A stretch of 64,000 nucleotides of DNA from Bradyrhizobium diazoefficiens (GCF_016616425.1 NZ_CP067101.1:6200001-6264000), one strand, 5' to 3'. Numbered from the stretch's first letter, positions 8,155 through 17,330 are shown. Numbers and translations are program-made. The notes: generated from the letters alone by a model not told the origin.

Positions 8155-10857
8155 TCATACGGACCACGGTGAAGGAGTGTCTGTCGCTACGCCATACCGC
8201 GAAATTGCCTTCGCGACCTGCTGCCTATCGACGACGCCCAGGCGCGACAAGGCGGACAGGGCCGCAATCACGACTTGATGACGATCGACTTCAAAGAACG
8301 ATCTAAGGGCTGACCGCGTGTCGCTGCGGCCAAATCCGTCGGTGCCCAACACGGTGAATGGCGCTTCAACATACGAAGCGATGAGTTGAGGGTACGCACG
8401 GACGTAGTCTGACGCAGCCACGACGGGTGCGTCTCCCGACAGACATGCAGCGATGTGGCTTATCACCGGCTTGGCTAGAGGATTAAGGCGGTTGTGTCTT
8501 TCGACTTCGCGAGCGTCGCGCGCGAGCTCAGAAAAGCTCGTGGCGGACCATACCTCGTACGGGATGCCCCAATCTTGCTCCAGCATCTTACCTGCCTCGA
8601 TCACCTCCGGGAGAATTGCTCCGGACCCCACCAGCCGCACGCTGGGAATTCTTATTTTCGTCGCGCTACGCGTAAAGCAATAGAGACCTTTTATGATGCT
8701 CGCCTGAACGTTCTCCGGCATAGAGGGCTGCGCGTAATTCTCATTCATGACAGTTAGATAGTAAAACTCATCGCGACCTTCCTCGAGCATGGCCCGCATC
8801 CCGTGATCGAGCACTACCGCGACTTCATAGGAGAACGCCGGATCATAGGCTCTGCAGTTGGGGACTGTCGCAGCCATGATGTGGCTGGATCCATCTTGAT
8901 GCTGGAGACCTTCGCCACCGAGAGTCGTGCGTCCCGCCGTAGCACCGATCAAGAAACCGCGGGCTCGTTGATCCGCTGCAGCCCAGATGAGATCTCCGAT
9001 GCGTTGAAATCCAAACATGGAGTAGTAGATGTAGAACGGCAGCAGCGCGAGACCGTGCACGCTGTACGACGTAGCAGCCGCAGTCCAGGATGAGATAGCG
9101 CCCGCTTCTGTGATTCCTTCTTCAAGTAGCTGACCATCGATGGCCTCCTTGTAGTACAGCATCGAACCAGCATCTTCCGGCTCATACAGCTGTCCCGAAG
9201 GCGAATAGATGCCGACCTGTCTGAAGAGGTTCGCCATTCCGAATGTTCGAGCTTCGTCCGCGACAATTGGCACGATGCGGGGACCAAGTTCCTTGTCTTT
9301 CAGGAGATTGGAGAAGAGCCTGACGACTGCCATCGTGGTCGACATTTCCTTGCCCTCGCTCCGCAGGGCAAAGTCAGCGTAGCTCTGCAGAGCCGGCACG
9401 GGAACCAATTGCGCAGTCCGTTTCCTCGACGGAAGAAATCCGCCGAGCGCTTCCCGCCGTGCGCGCAAATATTTCAGTTCAACGCTATTCTCCTCCGGAC
9501 GATAGAAATCAAGTCGCTCCACCTGCTCATCAGTCAAGGGAAGAGAGAACCGATCACGGAAAGCGTAGAGCGCATCGACATCCAGCTTCTTCGCCTGATG
9601 GGAAGTCATGCGAGACTCGCCGGCGCCCCCCATACCGAAGCCTTTCTTCGTCTTTGCGAGAATAACCGTTGGCCTTCCTTTTGTTGCCTTAGCCGCGGCG
9701 AATGCAGCAAATAGCTTACGAAAGTCATGACCACCGCGTCGAAGAGCGTCGATGTCACGATTTGACATGTGAGAGACCAACGCCCGCACTTGTGGATCTT
9801 CATCAAAGAAGTTTGCTAGGTTGTAGGCGCCGTCGTTTGCGCCCAAGGTCTGATACTTTCCATCGACCGTCGCCGCAAACCGGCGCAGCAGCGCGTGTTC
9901 AGTATCGCGGGCGAAGATTTGGTCCCATTCCGATCCCCATAGAACCTTTATCACGTTCCAGCCAGCGCCCCGAAAGAGCATCTCCAGCTCTTGGATCACC
10001 TGACCATTGCCGCGAACGGGCCCATCAAGGCGCTGCAGGTTGCAATTGATGACGAATGTTAGATTGTCCAAGCGTTCACGAGCGGCAATCGAGAGCCCCG
10101 CAATCGATTCTGGCTCGTCCATCTCACCGTCGCCGAATACTCCCCATATATGGCGGCCCTCTGTGACAGCGAGGCCGCGGTTCTGGAGATACCTCATGAA
10201 ACGGGCCTGATAGACGGCACTGATCGGCCCGATACCCATTGAACCAGTAGGCACTTGCCAAAAATCTGGCATCAGCCATGGGTGAGGGTATGAACACAAG
10301 CCATTGCCGCTTAACTCTTGGCGGTAATGCTTGAGCTGGTCCTCCGTTAGCCGACCTTCAAGGAATGCCCTAGCATAGACGCCTGGCGACGAGTGCGGCT
10401 GAAAATAGACTATATCACCGTCCGATGCAGCGATGGATGCGCGAAAGAAGTGATTAAAGCCGACCTCGAAGATCTCGGCAGCCGACGCGTAGCTCGCGAT
10501 GTGTCCACCAAGCTCTCCATATGCCCTATTTGCGCGAACAACCATGGCCAACGCGTTCCAGCGCACGATAGCCGTGATGCGATTTTCCAGGTCAATATCG
10601 CCCGGAAACGGCGGTTGCGACTCCAGCGAGATAGAGTTGCGATATGGCGAGAAGGGTGGCGCCTCCGAAATTAATCCGAGCTCTTTTGCGCGTGCGTCCA
10701 GCTCGGAAAGGACGAAGCGGGCCCGGCCAGCTCCTGCATTGCGATAGAGTGCCTCCAACGACGCTAGCCAATCCCCTGTTTCTATCGGGTCGGCGTCGTC
10801 GATCGCAGACGCTAGATTTTGATGGATCTTCTGGACATCAGTAATCATTGAACCCAT
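8155..10857 (-). CDS. aceE: Homodimeric pyruvate dehydrogenase E1 component
   Basis: About 900 residues, the length of the homodimeric AceE family, not the alpha/beta type. The thiamine-diphosphate motif begins GDGEMDEPES and ends near NCNLQRLDGP. AceE-type signatures IWGVFGDGEMDE, KTKKGFGMG and the transketolase-like C-terminal half (GEGLQHQDGSSH) are present. It decarboxylates a 2-oxoacid and acylates the E2 lipoyl group. Two start codons nine bases apart (10857 and 10848) cannot be separated. It is the first gene of the leftward operon and is divergent from an Lrp-type regulator. Most Alphaproteobacteria use PdhA/PdhB for the housekeeping complex, so this copy looks acquired and probably specialised. 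Confidence 0.94.
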   Translation of the reverse strand: MGSMITDVQKIHQNLASAIDDADPIETGDWLASLEALYRNAGAGRARFVLSELDARAKELGLISEAPPFSPYRNSISLESQPPFPGDIDLENRITAIVRWNALAMVVRANRAYGELGGHIASYASAAEIFEVGFNHFFRASIAASDGDIVYFQPHSSPGVYARAFLEGRLTEDQLKHYRQELSGNGLCSYPHPWLMPDFWQVPTGSMGIGPISAVYQARFMRYLQNRGLAVTEGRHIWGVFGDGEMDEPESIAGLSIAARERLDNLTFVINCNLQRLDGPVRGNGQVIQELEMLFRGAGWNVIKVLWGSEWDQIFARDTEHALLRRFAATVDGKYQTLGANDGAYNLANFFDEDPQVRALVSHMSNRDIDALRRGGHDFRKLFAAFAAAKATKGRPTVILAKTKKGFGMGGAGESRMTSHQAKKLDVDALYAFRDRFSLPLTDEQVERLDFYRPEENSVELKYLRARREALGGFLPSRKRTAQLVPVPALQSYADFALRSEGKEMSTTMAVVRLFSNLLKDKELGPRIVPIVADEARTFGMANLFRQVGIYSPSGQLYEPEDAGSMLYYKEAIDGQLLEEGITEAGAISSWTAAATSYSVHGLALLPFYIYYSMFGFQRIGDLIWAAADQRARGFLIGATAGRTTLGGEGLQHQDGSSHIMAATVPNCRAYDPAFSYEVAVVLDHGMRAMLEEGRDEFYYLTVMNENYAQPSMPENVQASIIKGLYCFTRSATKIRIPSVRLVGSGAILPEVIEAGKMLEQDWGIPYEVWSATSFSELARDAREVERHNRLNPLAKPVISHIAACLSGDAPVVAASDYVRAYPQLIASYVEAPFTVLGTDGFGRSDTRSALRSFFEVDRHQVVIAALSALSRLGVVDRQQVAKAISRYGVATDTPSPWSV

Positions 10858-10980
10858 GCCAACTTTCTAATTGCGCGGGCTCTACTACCATCACATTCAT
10901 GAGCACGTCATACTGAAGATATTGCACACTCCGCCCAAAACCACTATTTCTGCCGCAATTCGTGGATCATTCAGCACATC
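10858..10980. promoter_or_regulatory. Divergent promoter region between aceE operon and Lrp-type regulator
   Basis: 123 bases separate the divergent starts of aceE and the Lrp/AsnC gene. Lrp-family regulators usually bind and control such divergent intergenic regions, so this is where both promoters and operators should lie. I cannot point to a convincing consensus promoter by eye. Confidence 0.5.
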
Positions 10981-11502
10981 ATGCCGCTGCCCCTCAAGCT
11001 AGACGCCATCGATCTAAAAATCCTGATGCATCTGCAGCACGATGCCAGTCTCTCGAATGTAGATCTCGCTGCACGGGTCGGTCTTTCACCGTCTCCCTGC
11101 CTGGCGCGAGTCAAGCAACTGGAGGCATGCGGAATCATATTGCGACGGGTCACTTTGCTAGATCCGGCTCGTTTCGGATCGGCCCTCAGCGTTTTCATTC
11201 ACGTAGCACTTGAGAAGCAAACTGAAGGGAGACTGCACGTCTTCGAGAAGGCGATGACGAATTTGCCGGAGGTGATGGAATGCTATCTGATGTCCGGAGA
11301 TTCGGACTATCTGCTGCGTGTGATTGTGCGAGACGTCGTCTCGCTGCAGCAATTTATCGTCGAGAAGCTGGCTAAGACCTCCGGTGTCGCGAACATTCGA
11401 TCCAGCTTTGCGCTCAAGCAGGTCAAATACAATACCGAGCTTCCAATAGACACACTGGTGGATTTCAAGCTCAACAAATCAGGCAACCGGAACCCACGTT
11501 AA
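10981..11502 (+). CDS. Lrp/AsnC family transcriptional regulator
   Basis: 173 residues. The N-terminal winged HTH (LDAIDLKILMHLQHDASLSNVDLAARVGLS, about 7-55) is followed by a linker and an RAM/AsnC ligand-binding domain (VMECYLMSGDSDYLLRVIV, about 75-155). This architecture senses amino acids or related acids as dimers and octamers. It is divergent from the aceE operon. By analogy with BkdR-type Lrp proteins, which control branched-chain 2-oxoacid dehydrogenase operons, it probably controls that operon in response to an amino acid. That role is inference; the family assignment is clear. Confidence 0.92.
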   Translation: MPLPLKLDAIDLKILMHLQHDASLSNVDLAARVGLSPSPCLARVKQLEACGIILRRVTLLDPARFGSALSVFIHVALEKQTEGRLHVFEKAMTNLPEVMECYLMSGDSDYLLRVIVRDVVSLQQFIVEKLAKTSGVANIRSSFALKQVKYNTELPIDTLVDFKLNKSGNRNPR

Positions 11503-11632
11503 CGCAATAAGCCGCTCGGCTATAGTCACTCGCTCCTGAGATTCGCGCGCATTCCAACTATCAGAGTTAAGGGGTTTCACGCCAAGAGCGGACGGCATTG
11601 TACCGAACCTGCAGGATTGGTCAGGTCTGAGC

Positions 11633-11656
11633 GGGAGGCTATGTGTTCGGCCTCCC
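11633..11656 (+). terminator. Hairpin downstream of the Lrp gene
   Basis: GGGAGGC and GCCTCCC form a 7-bp stem around a 10-base loop, about 130 bases after the Lrp stop. The following bases are pyrimidine-rich but not a clean T run, so it is a weak terminator candidate. Confidence 0.3.
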
Positions 11657-11734
11657 TGTCGCTCTCTTTCCAAGTCCTTATTTGACTTGCTTTCGTTCGA
11701 ATTGCTTTGACGATCGGCAAATAGACTTGGATTG

Positions 11735-12528
11735 ATTGCGAAATCCTTGTACGGCCTGCCATAGTAGCCGTAGTGCTCACGCAGAACGGCGGTGAGCCAC
11801 TCGTGCTGTGTGGCCAGTGGCCCATGCTTGAGCCGTCAGGCCTCCTGGCGCGAAGTCAGCTTGCGCGTTAGGCGTTTCCCTTCCGTCTTGTGCTTTGAAC
11901 CGGCCGTCCCGGGTCCGCCCGCAGTAGTGGGTGAAGCCGAGGAAGGCAAAGGTTTCGGGCCGCCGCTCGCCGCGCCGCTGATGCGAGAGGGCCGCGAACC
12001 GGCCAAACTCGATCAGCCGCGTCTTGCCCTCATGTAGCATCAGGCCGAAGCCGGCCAGTCGCGCTTTGAGGGCCAAGAGCATCTCGTCTGCGTCTGCTCA
12101 AAGCCCATGACGAAGTCATCGGCGTAGCGCACGATCACAATGCGACCGCGTGCATGGCGATGACGCCATCGGTAGACCCAGAGATCGAGGATGTAGTGCA
12201 GGAAGATGTTGGCGAGGAGCGGGCTGATACCCGCCCTTGCGGAGTGCCTCTGTCCGTCTCTTGCAACTCGCCGCTCTCAAGAACGCCGGCTCGCATCCAC
12301 AGCCCGATGAGCCGCAGAATGCGAGAAGCGACCAGTGTGGACCCGTGCGCAGAGGTCGCGGAGGTTATCCGTCAGCCCTTCTTCGTACGTCGCCACCGTC
12401 ACCCCATCGACCCCCGCGCTGGCCTGCCGATTTTGTCGTCGGAACGCCCGAAGAAGAGCGTCTTCGTCGACATGGTGCAGCAGGGCCGTGAACCGGGTTT
12501 GGGCGGCCTGGCTGACCGCCGCGTTCAC
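11735..12528 (-). pseudogene. Group II intron reverse transcriptase/maturase, decayed
   Basis: The pieces lie in several frames. The N-terminal part (12277-12528) contains DEDALLRAFRRQNRQASAGVDGVT. The catalytic part (about 12085-12230) reads SPLLANIFLHYILDLW and then RYADDFVMGF with the YADD polymerase motif. A later part (about 11840-12080) has FAFLGFTHYCGRTRDGRF, and the tail (about 11740-11830) has QHEWLTAVLREHYGYYGRP. Frameshifts and a missing stretch between the RT0/1 and YADD parts show it is dead. I could not outline the intron RNA domains. Confidence 0.85.
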
Positions 12529-12539
12529 CCGCTTGAGGT

Positions 12540-12770
12540 CAGGCGCACGATGGCGTCTTCATTGGGGAAGATGCCGGCCACCTCGGTTCACCGCTTGATC
12601 TCGCCACTGAGACGCTCAATCGGGTTAGTCGAGTGGAGCTTGGTCCGATGCTGCGGCGGGATGTCATGTTGGCGTGCACGTCAGTCTCGGCTTCGTCCAG
12701 GAAGGCTGCGAGCTTGGGCAGCTTGGGACGAAGCTCTGCAACACGGCGCCAGCTTGAATTGTGACGAACT
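12540..12770 (-). pseudogene. IS256-family (mutator-type) transposase remnant
   Basis: The translation gives LRPKLPKLAAFLDEAETDVHA and, in another frame, HRTKLHSTNPIERLSGEIKR, a stop, then TEVAGIFPNEDAIVR. This is the well-known C-terminal region of IS256-type transposases. It is broken by a frameshift and an in-frame TGA, and only about 230 bases survive. It abuts the intron remnant. Confidence 0.8.
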
Positions 12771-12792
12771 TCCGAAAGTGGTTTAGTTGCAT

Positions 12793-12832
12793 CAATTCCA
12801 ATCTGGTCTTCATGTCTCCGAAATTGGTATTT
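12793..12832 (+). promoter_or_regulatory. Dispersed 41-bp inverted-repeat element, copy 1
   Basis: Left arm CAATTCCAATCTGGTCTT, right arm CCGAAATTGGTATT, same spacing as the other copies. Oriented towards the beta-lactamase-like gene that starts about 130 bases downstream at 12964. Confidence 0.75.
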
Positions 12833-12963
12833 GTACTTTAGTGAAGCATCGGCTCCCTGCGCGAAGCATTCAACGCTCGAGCGCCCACAAGAATATCGCG
12901 CCGTTCTTCGAAGACTGCCCGAAGGGCCGGTAGGGGATCCTGGCCAATGAAGGAGAGATGACG

Positions 12964-13815
12964 ATGATCCAGAACGTTGAGGCGTCTCTTCAGGCACTTT
13001 CCGCCAGCCAACCCTTCGATACGGCATGGGCGGTACACGACATTGCGCGGGGTGTCGCTTACACTAGGGATGGGAACCTCGTTGTACCGGCGGCTAGTAC
13101 GCGCAAGATCCCGATCCTGATGGCGTGTCTCAGTGCCGTCGCCGAAAAGCGGCTGGATTTAGACCGCCGGGTTGTCATCCAACCCCATCATCAGGAAAAC
13201 GACAGCGGCCTTGTCTGCCACCTTCGGCCTTTCTTGTCACTAACCCTGTTCGATGCATTGACGTTGATGACAATTGTCAGCGACAACTGCTGCACAATGG
13301 CACTGATGGAACTGCTTGGTTTCGAGCGGCTCTTGGCATGGTCTGAAGAATGTGGCTTCACCGGAATGCGTCACGTCGCCGGCACGCCGGCGAATTCCTT
13401 CATGAACCATCCGACGCCGACCGACATGACGCAAATGGCCACGACGACGCCGGACGATATGTGCAGGTTGCTACGCATGATTATTGCCGGCATCGACAGC
13501 GCTGCCGACGCAGCAAGACTTCGGACGACACCTGTGCTTTGTACCGTTGCGCTCGACATCATGTCGCGCCAGCAATACCGCGCCAGCATTCCCAAGCTTC
13601 TTCCGGTCGGCACACGGGTGGCGCACAAGACTGGCTGGGGACGCTCGTGCGAAAACGACGCGGGCATAGTATTCAACGACAAGGGGCCTCTTTATGTGAT
13701 CGCGGCTTATACGCGCAATGTCCCGCCGTTGTCGGTGAACGGTCTAGCCGGCCGGGCACTCGCGATGGACTTCATCGGCGACCTCTCGGCTATTTGCTGG
13801 CTGTCGATGAACTGA
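12964..13815 (+). CDS. Class A beta-lactamase-fold serine hydrolase, cytosolic, lacking the omega-loop Glu
   Basis: 283 residues from the ATG at 12964, eight bases after AAGGAG; an ATG at 12958 is too close to that site. The penicillin-binding motifs are present: S-T-R-K (Ser45, Lys48), S-D-N (106-108) and K-T-G (222-224). Where class A enzymes have the general-base E-x-x-x-N, this protein has N-S-F-M-N (144-148), so the deacylating Glu is missing. There is no signal peptide, so it should stay in the cytoplasm. It may therefore act on an amide or ester substrate, not as an antibiotic-resistance enzyme. It stands alone between IS remnants, with an element copy upstream. Confidence 0.82.
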   Translation: MIQNVEASLQALSASQPFDTAWAVHDIARGVAYTRDGNLVVPAASTRKIPILMACLSAVAEKRLDLDRRVVIQPHHQENDSGLVCHLRPFLSLTLFDALTLMTIVSDNCCTMALMELLGFERLLAWSEECGFTGMRHVAGTPANSFMNHPTPTDMTQMATTTPDDMCRLLRMIIAGIDSAADAARLRTTPVLCTVALDIMSRQQYRASIPKLLPVGTRVAHKTGWGRSCENDAGIVFNDKGPLYVIAAYTRNVPPLSVNGLAGRALAMDFIGDLSAICWLSMN

Positions 13816-14429
13816 TTGCACTCCTTATGACTAGTTAGGATGCTGCTTTCCAGAATCACGATCCCTAGGTGATTTCTGATTCATATGTGGACATCCCCTT
13901 TGGCAAGGGCCTTGTGGTCTAAGGGGTATGATCGGTTACTTTCATATGTTCGGCCTGTCGTGCGGGCCCTTATAGAAATCGGTCGGTGAGATCCCCGATC
14001 AAAGTGGCGCGCAGTTGAGGCACACTAAATCAGGCGGGTTTTCTCACCATTGGCCTCGATCGTTACTGATCGTCGACTGCCACCGCCAATTCGGGTGATT
14101 GGTCTGCGCTGGAAGGTCCAGCAAGGCAGGATTGACTCGTCGCGCATGGACTTTATCGTCGAGACTTGGATCAAAACTAACATGGCGCGACTGCGCGGCT
14201 GGGGCTCTACCTCTTCCCCCCCAAGAATGTGCAAGCTACCTCAGAAATTCATGATCTGTTTCCGTATAAAGACATCATGATTCTAGGGGGTAGGCGGACG
14301 GCGCAGATGGGACACCTGATCGGGTTGAAATGTTCCAATCTGGCGCTCCGTCACTCATCTATTGAAGAGCGTCGAATGTGTCCAATGGAGCGTTCGCGAC
14401 GGAGCGGCTGGCCCTACCCAAATGACCAA
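13816..14429. other. Gene-poor stretch with IS fragments
   Basis: No convincing gene. About 14155-14215 encodes a short piece (ETWIKTNMARLRGWGS) nearly identical to the DDE core of the intact IS630 transposase at 15.9 kb, so it is an IS630 scrap. The text GATTTCTGATTCAT near 13871 recurs near 16845 and resembles the leader of the IS630 at 36 kb. Confidence 0.6.
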
Positions 14430-15366
14430 TCAGGCCAGGACCCATTCCTTGAAACGGCGCGACACCGCCTCCAGGTTGTCTGCCCAATACGCGCCACTGA
14501 GAACGAGGTTACTGGAGTTGTTAGGATCGGGCATCCATTTGCGCGCCTCGGTCGACAGGAGCGGCATTGCCTTTTTGGAATTTGGCACTTGAGCATCCAA
14601 CTCGCACAGCCGCGCCAGAACTTCCGGACGCATGTAGTAAGCGATGTATTTCATTGCGTTCTCCTTATTCGGTGCGCCCTTGAGCATTACAAGCAGGTCA
14701 GGAGCAAGGAGGTACTGTTCAAATGAGAATGCTAACGGCATTCCACCTCCCGGTTCATTTGTGGCCTTGACGCGATTGGCATACGTATAGCTGAAATCGA
14801 CCTCGCCTGCCTGCAGAAGGGAGTAGGTTTGAGGAGTCGCAGTTACCCAGGCGACAACACTCGGTTTGATCCGATCGAGCGACTTGAACGCACGATCGAG
14901 GTCCAGAGGATAGATGTCCTTCGCTAATACGCCATCCGCGAGAAGCGCCACTTCCAACGTCGCCTCGACTCGATTGAGAAACGCGCGCCGGGCCGGAAAC
15001 CTCTTCAGATCAAACAATTCGGCAAAGTTCGTGGGATGCTTCCCCGGGCCGAATTTTTTCGGATCCCATGCTATGCCGCCGAGATACGTGTCCGTCGTGA
15101 CGACGTCACTGGTCGGCTGGATCACCATATCCTCGAGGTCGAGCATCGAAAGATCGAGTTTCTCCCAAAATCCCTGCTTGGATCCGTACGCGGCCTCCGC
15201 AGCTGTTGGGTAATGAACGTCGAAGTAGACATTGCCCGTGAGCTGCTGAGCCTTCACCTTCGCCATATCCGGTCTAGCGACAATGTTGACTTTGATTCCT
15301 GTTTCCTCGGAAAACGGGTTGATCACGGTCTTGACCAAGATCTCTTGAAAGCTTCCGCCACTGCTA

Positions 15367-16412
15367 GAGCGTTTCATTGCTTAATTGAATCGGAGGGGAT
15401 TCCGGTTTTTGGCGGTTTGTGATTCAAGATGCTGACTGGATTGGAGGCCAGCATCGCATGACCCGACCTCTTTCCCTGGATCTTCGCGAGCGCGTGGTGG
15501 CGTCGGTTTTGGCGGGCGAGAGCTGCCGGTCTGTGGCGGAACGGTTTGGTGTTGCGGTCTCGTCGGTTGTGAAGTGGTCACAGCGGCAGCGAGCGACCGG
15601 CTCGGTTGTGCCCGGCAAGACGGGCGGCCACCGCAAGCCTGTGCTTGATCCGCACCGCGCCTTCATCGTCGAGCGGATCACTCAGACGCCGCACCTGACG
15701 CTACATGGTCTGAAGGCGGAACTGACAGCCCGCGGGGTCAAGGTCTCGCACAACGCGGTCTGGCTGTTCCTGCGCCGGGAAGGGCTGCGGTTCAAAAAAA
15801 CACTGTTCGCCCTCGAACAGGCTCGCGCCGACGTCTCTCGTAGGCGCCAACGCTGGCGATCCTGGCAGGCCGGGCTCGATCCGGGCCGGCTCGTCTTCAT
15901 CGATGAGACCTGGATCAAGACTAACATGGCCCCTTTGCGGGGCTGGGGCCCCAAAGGGACCCGTCTGCGCAGCTTCGCGCCGCACGGTCACTGGCGTACC
16001 CTCACATTCCTCGGCGCGCTCCGCCATGACCAACTCACGGCCCCCTGCGTCTTCGACGGCCCGATCAACGGCGAATGCTTCCGCGCTTATGTAGAGCACC
16101 TTCTCCTGCCAACTCTGCGCGAAGACGACATCGTCATTCTCGACAATCTCGGAAGCCACAAGTCGAAAGCCGTCAGGCAGATGATCCAGGCTGCTGGCGC
16201 CAGGCTTTGGTACCTGCCGCCTTACTCGCCCGACCTCAACCCGATCGAACAGGCCTTCTCCAAGATCAAACACTGGATGCGGCAAGCTCAGAAGCGCACC
16301 ATCGAGGACACCTGGCGCCACATCGGTCACCTCGTCCAGGACATCCAGCCTCGCGAATGCGCCAACTACTTCGCTAACGCCGGTTATGCTTCAGTCAAAA
16401 TGTGAAACGCTC
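15367..16412 (+). mobile_element. IS630-family insertion sequence, complete, with TA target duplication
   Basis: The 1046-bp element has terminal inverted repeats starting GAGCGTTTCA at both ends (15367 on, and the complement of 16403-16412). It is flanked by TA at 15365-15366 and 16413-16414, the hallmark IS630 duplication. It carries one intact transposase gene and lies inside SBP1, transcribed opposite to it. Clean boundaries and an intact gene suggest recent insertion. Confidence 0.95.
15458..16405 (+). CDS. IS630-family transposase
   Basis: About 315 residues from the ATG at 15458 (the frame extends 39 bases further upstream). There is an N-terminal HTH (LDLRERVVASVLAGESCRSVAERFGV). The DDE catalytic triad sits in FIDETWIKTNMA, VILDNLGSHKSKAV and LNPIEQAFSKIKHW, and the terminus is RECANYFANAGY. 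All catalytic residues are present and the frame is uninterrupted, so it is probably active. It resembles Tc1/mariner-type bacterial IS630 enzymes, which insert at TA. Confidence 0.95.
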   Translation: MTRPLSLDLRERVVASVLAGESCRSVAERFGVAVSSVVKWSQRQRATGSVVPGKTGGHRKPVLDPHRAFIVERITQTPHLTLHGLKAELTARGVKVSHNAVWLFLRREGLRFKKTLFALEQARADVSRRRQRWRSWQAGLDPGRLVFIDETWIKTNMAPLRGWGPKGTRLRSFAPHGHWRTLTFLGALRHDQLTAPCVFDGPINGECFRAYVEHLLLPTLREDDIVILDNLGSHKSKAVRQMIQAAGARLWYLPPYSPDLNPIEQAFSKIKHWMRQAQKRTIEDTWRHIGHLVQDIQPRECANYFANAGYASVKM

Positions 16413-16539
16413 TAGCGATCGTCAACGAATTCGACTTAGCTGCGACGCCCGCACTTCGGATCAGCATCGGCGCGGCGAGCACACCGACCGTTCCGACAAG
16501 GAGCGACCGACGTGAGAGTGTTGACACCGATCTGTTCAT

Positions 16540-17090
16540 GACTGCTCCACTTTGTTTGTTTCGAGTTTCACGCATCGATTTGCCCCTGATACAGGCCACC
16601 GTAAAACTTCGCGTGCGATCTCGAACGCAAGCACGACGTAGTGAGAAATAGCACAAGAGTCAGCGCGGCATCTCAGCGCGTACCTTCGCTGGACCTGCCC
16701 AACAATGACGGCGACTCAAGGCCCCTTGCGCGGCCGCCGTTTCAGCAAATGCCGGAAGCGAATGGTCAGCGAATCCGAGCAGCAGAGTGGCAGCGAAGCT
16801 TGGTCTCGCACGCACTACGTCTTCCCTAGAAATTCATGATTTCTGATTCATCGTTATAACGTAATCGACTGGATTGTGGCGAAGCCAACGCCAATTTCGC
16901 AGCCATTAAGACCGGATTGGAATTGTTATTAGCGGCGATTGTGGAGTGCTTTTTTTCTAGAACGCCATCGAGACGCAACGTGCCGATCCCGAGAAGCCTT
17001 GACGGGCGGCTCGCGCATCCATGGCGATTGCAAGCACAATGGAGCTACTCATGTTGTTCGCGCCGCCCGGAGGTTGCCAGCATACCAAGG
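16540..17090. other. SBP1 upstream region
   Basis: No gene seen. About 16650-16700 resembles the leader of SBP3 (CGGCATCTCAGC-like text), so the upstream region was duplicated together with the SBP gene. It contains element copy 2 at 16885-16925. Confidence 0.5.
16885..16925 (-). promoter_or_regulatory. Dispersed 41-bp inverted-repeat element, copy 2
   Basis: On the plus strand it begins CCAACGCCAATTTCG and ends CCGGATTGGAATTG. It is oriented towards SBP1, 346 bases upstream of its ATG, almost the same distance as copy 9 before SBP3 (354). Confidence 0.75.
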
Positions 17091-17099
17091 TGACCGACT

Positions 17100-17330
17100 G
17101 CCATACCGCGACGGGCTCGACTAGCGCATGTGCTGAAGGATTTGGCGACATCTCGGCTTCCGGTGTGGCTGGACTATTAGCGCTTGAGCCAATCACACCG
17201 CAGCGCAGACGGGCATCGATGGGCCCGAACAACAGCCGAATGGCAGAACGCGTTTCGTCCCCGGCCGGCCCTATCGTGCTGAACTTGTCGAAAGGGACGC
17301 TTCGCAATAGCTCAAGCTTGAATAAGCCTA
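17100..17330 (-). pseudogene. Decayed fragment of a glutamate/leucine-type dehydrogenase
   Basis: The frame reading leftward contains ARLRCGVIGSSANSPATPEAE, closely matching LRCRILAEGANGPTTPEADR in the intact dehydrogenase 700 bases away. The DNA also matches around CGGCTTCCGGTGTGG in both. The preceding residues (ELLRSVPFDKFSTIGPAG) resemble the family's E-L-L-x-x-P-C-D-V-L-x-P-A-A segment after mutation. I read it as the worn-out tail of a second dehydrogenase copy. The match is short, so confidence is moderate. Confidence 0.45.

Larger units (their letters stand above)
14430..16539 (-). pseudogene. Tat-exported ABC solute-binding protein (SBP1), split by IS630
   Basis: Two halves of one PotD/SBP_bac_8-type binding protein. 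The 5' part (16413-16539) starts at an ATG (16537-16539) with GGAG upstream and encodes a twin-arginine signal (TLSRRSLLVGTVGVLAAPM) and KSNSLTIA. The 3' part (14430-15366) continues with SSGGSFQEILVKTVINPFSE and runs to the usual C-terminus (SRRFKEWVLA). Joining the halves at a single TA restores an unbroken frame of about 354 codons, so the IS is the only visible lesion. It is paralogous to SBP2-SBP5 in this window. Members of this family bind polyamines, GABA or similar small cations or acids in the periplasm. Its own permease genes are not adjacent. Confidence 0.92.

Noticed and set aside
12964..13815. Antibiotic-resistance beta-lactamase
   Set aside because: No signal peptide and no omega-loop Glu; the motifs only support the fold.
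13900..13945. tRNA-like text (GGTCTAAGGGGTATGATC)
   Set aside because: It resembles a D-arm by chance; no anticodon stem, T arm or acceptor pairing follows.
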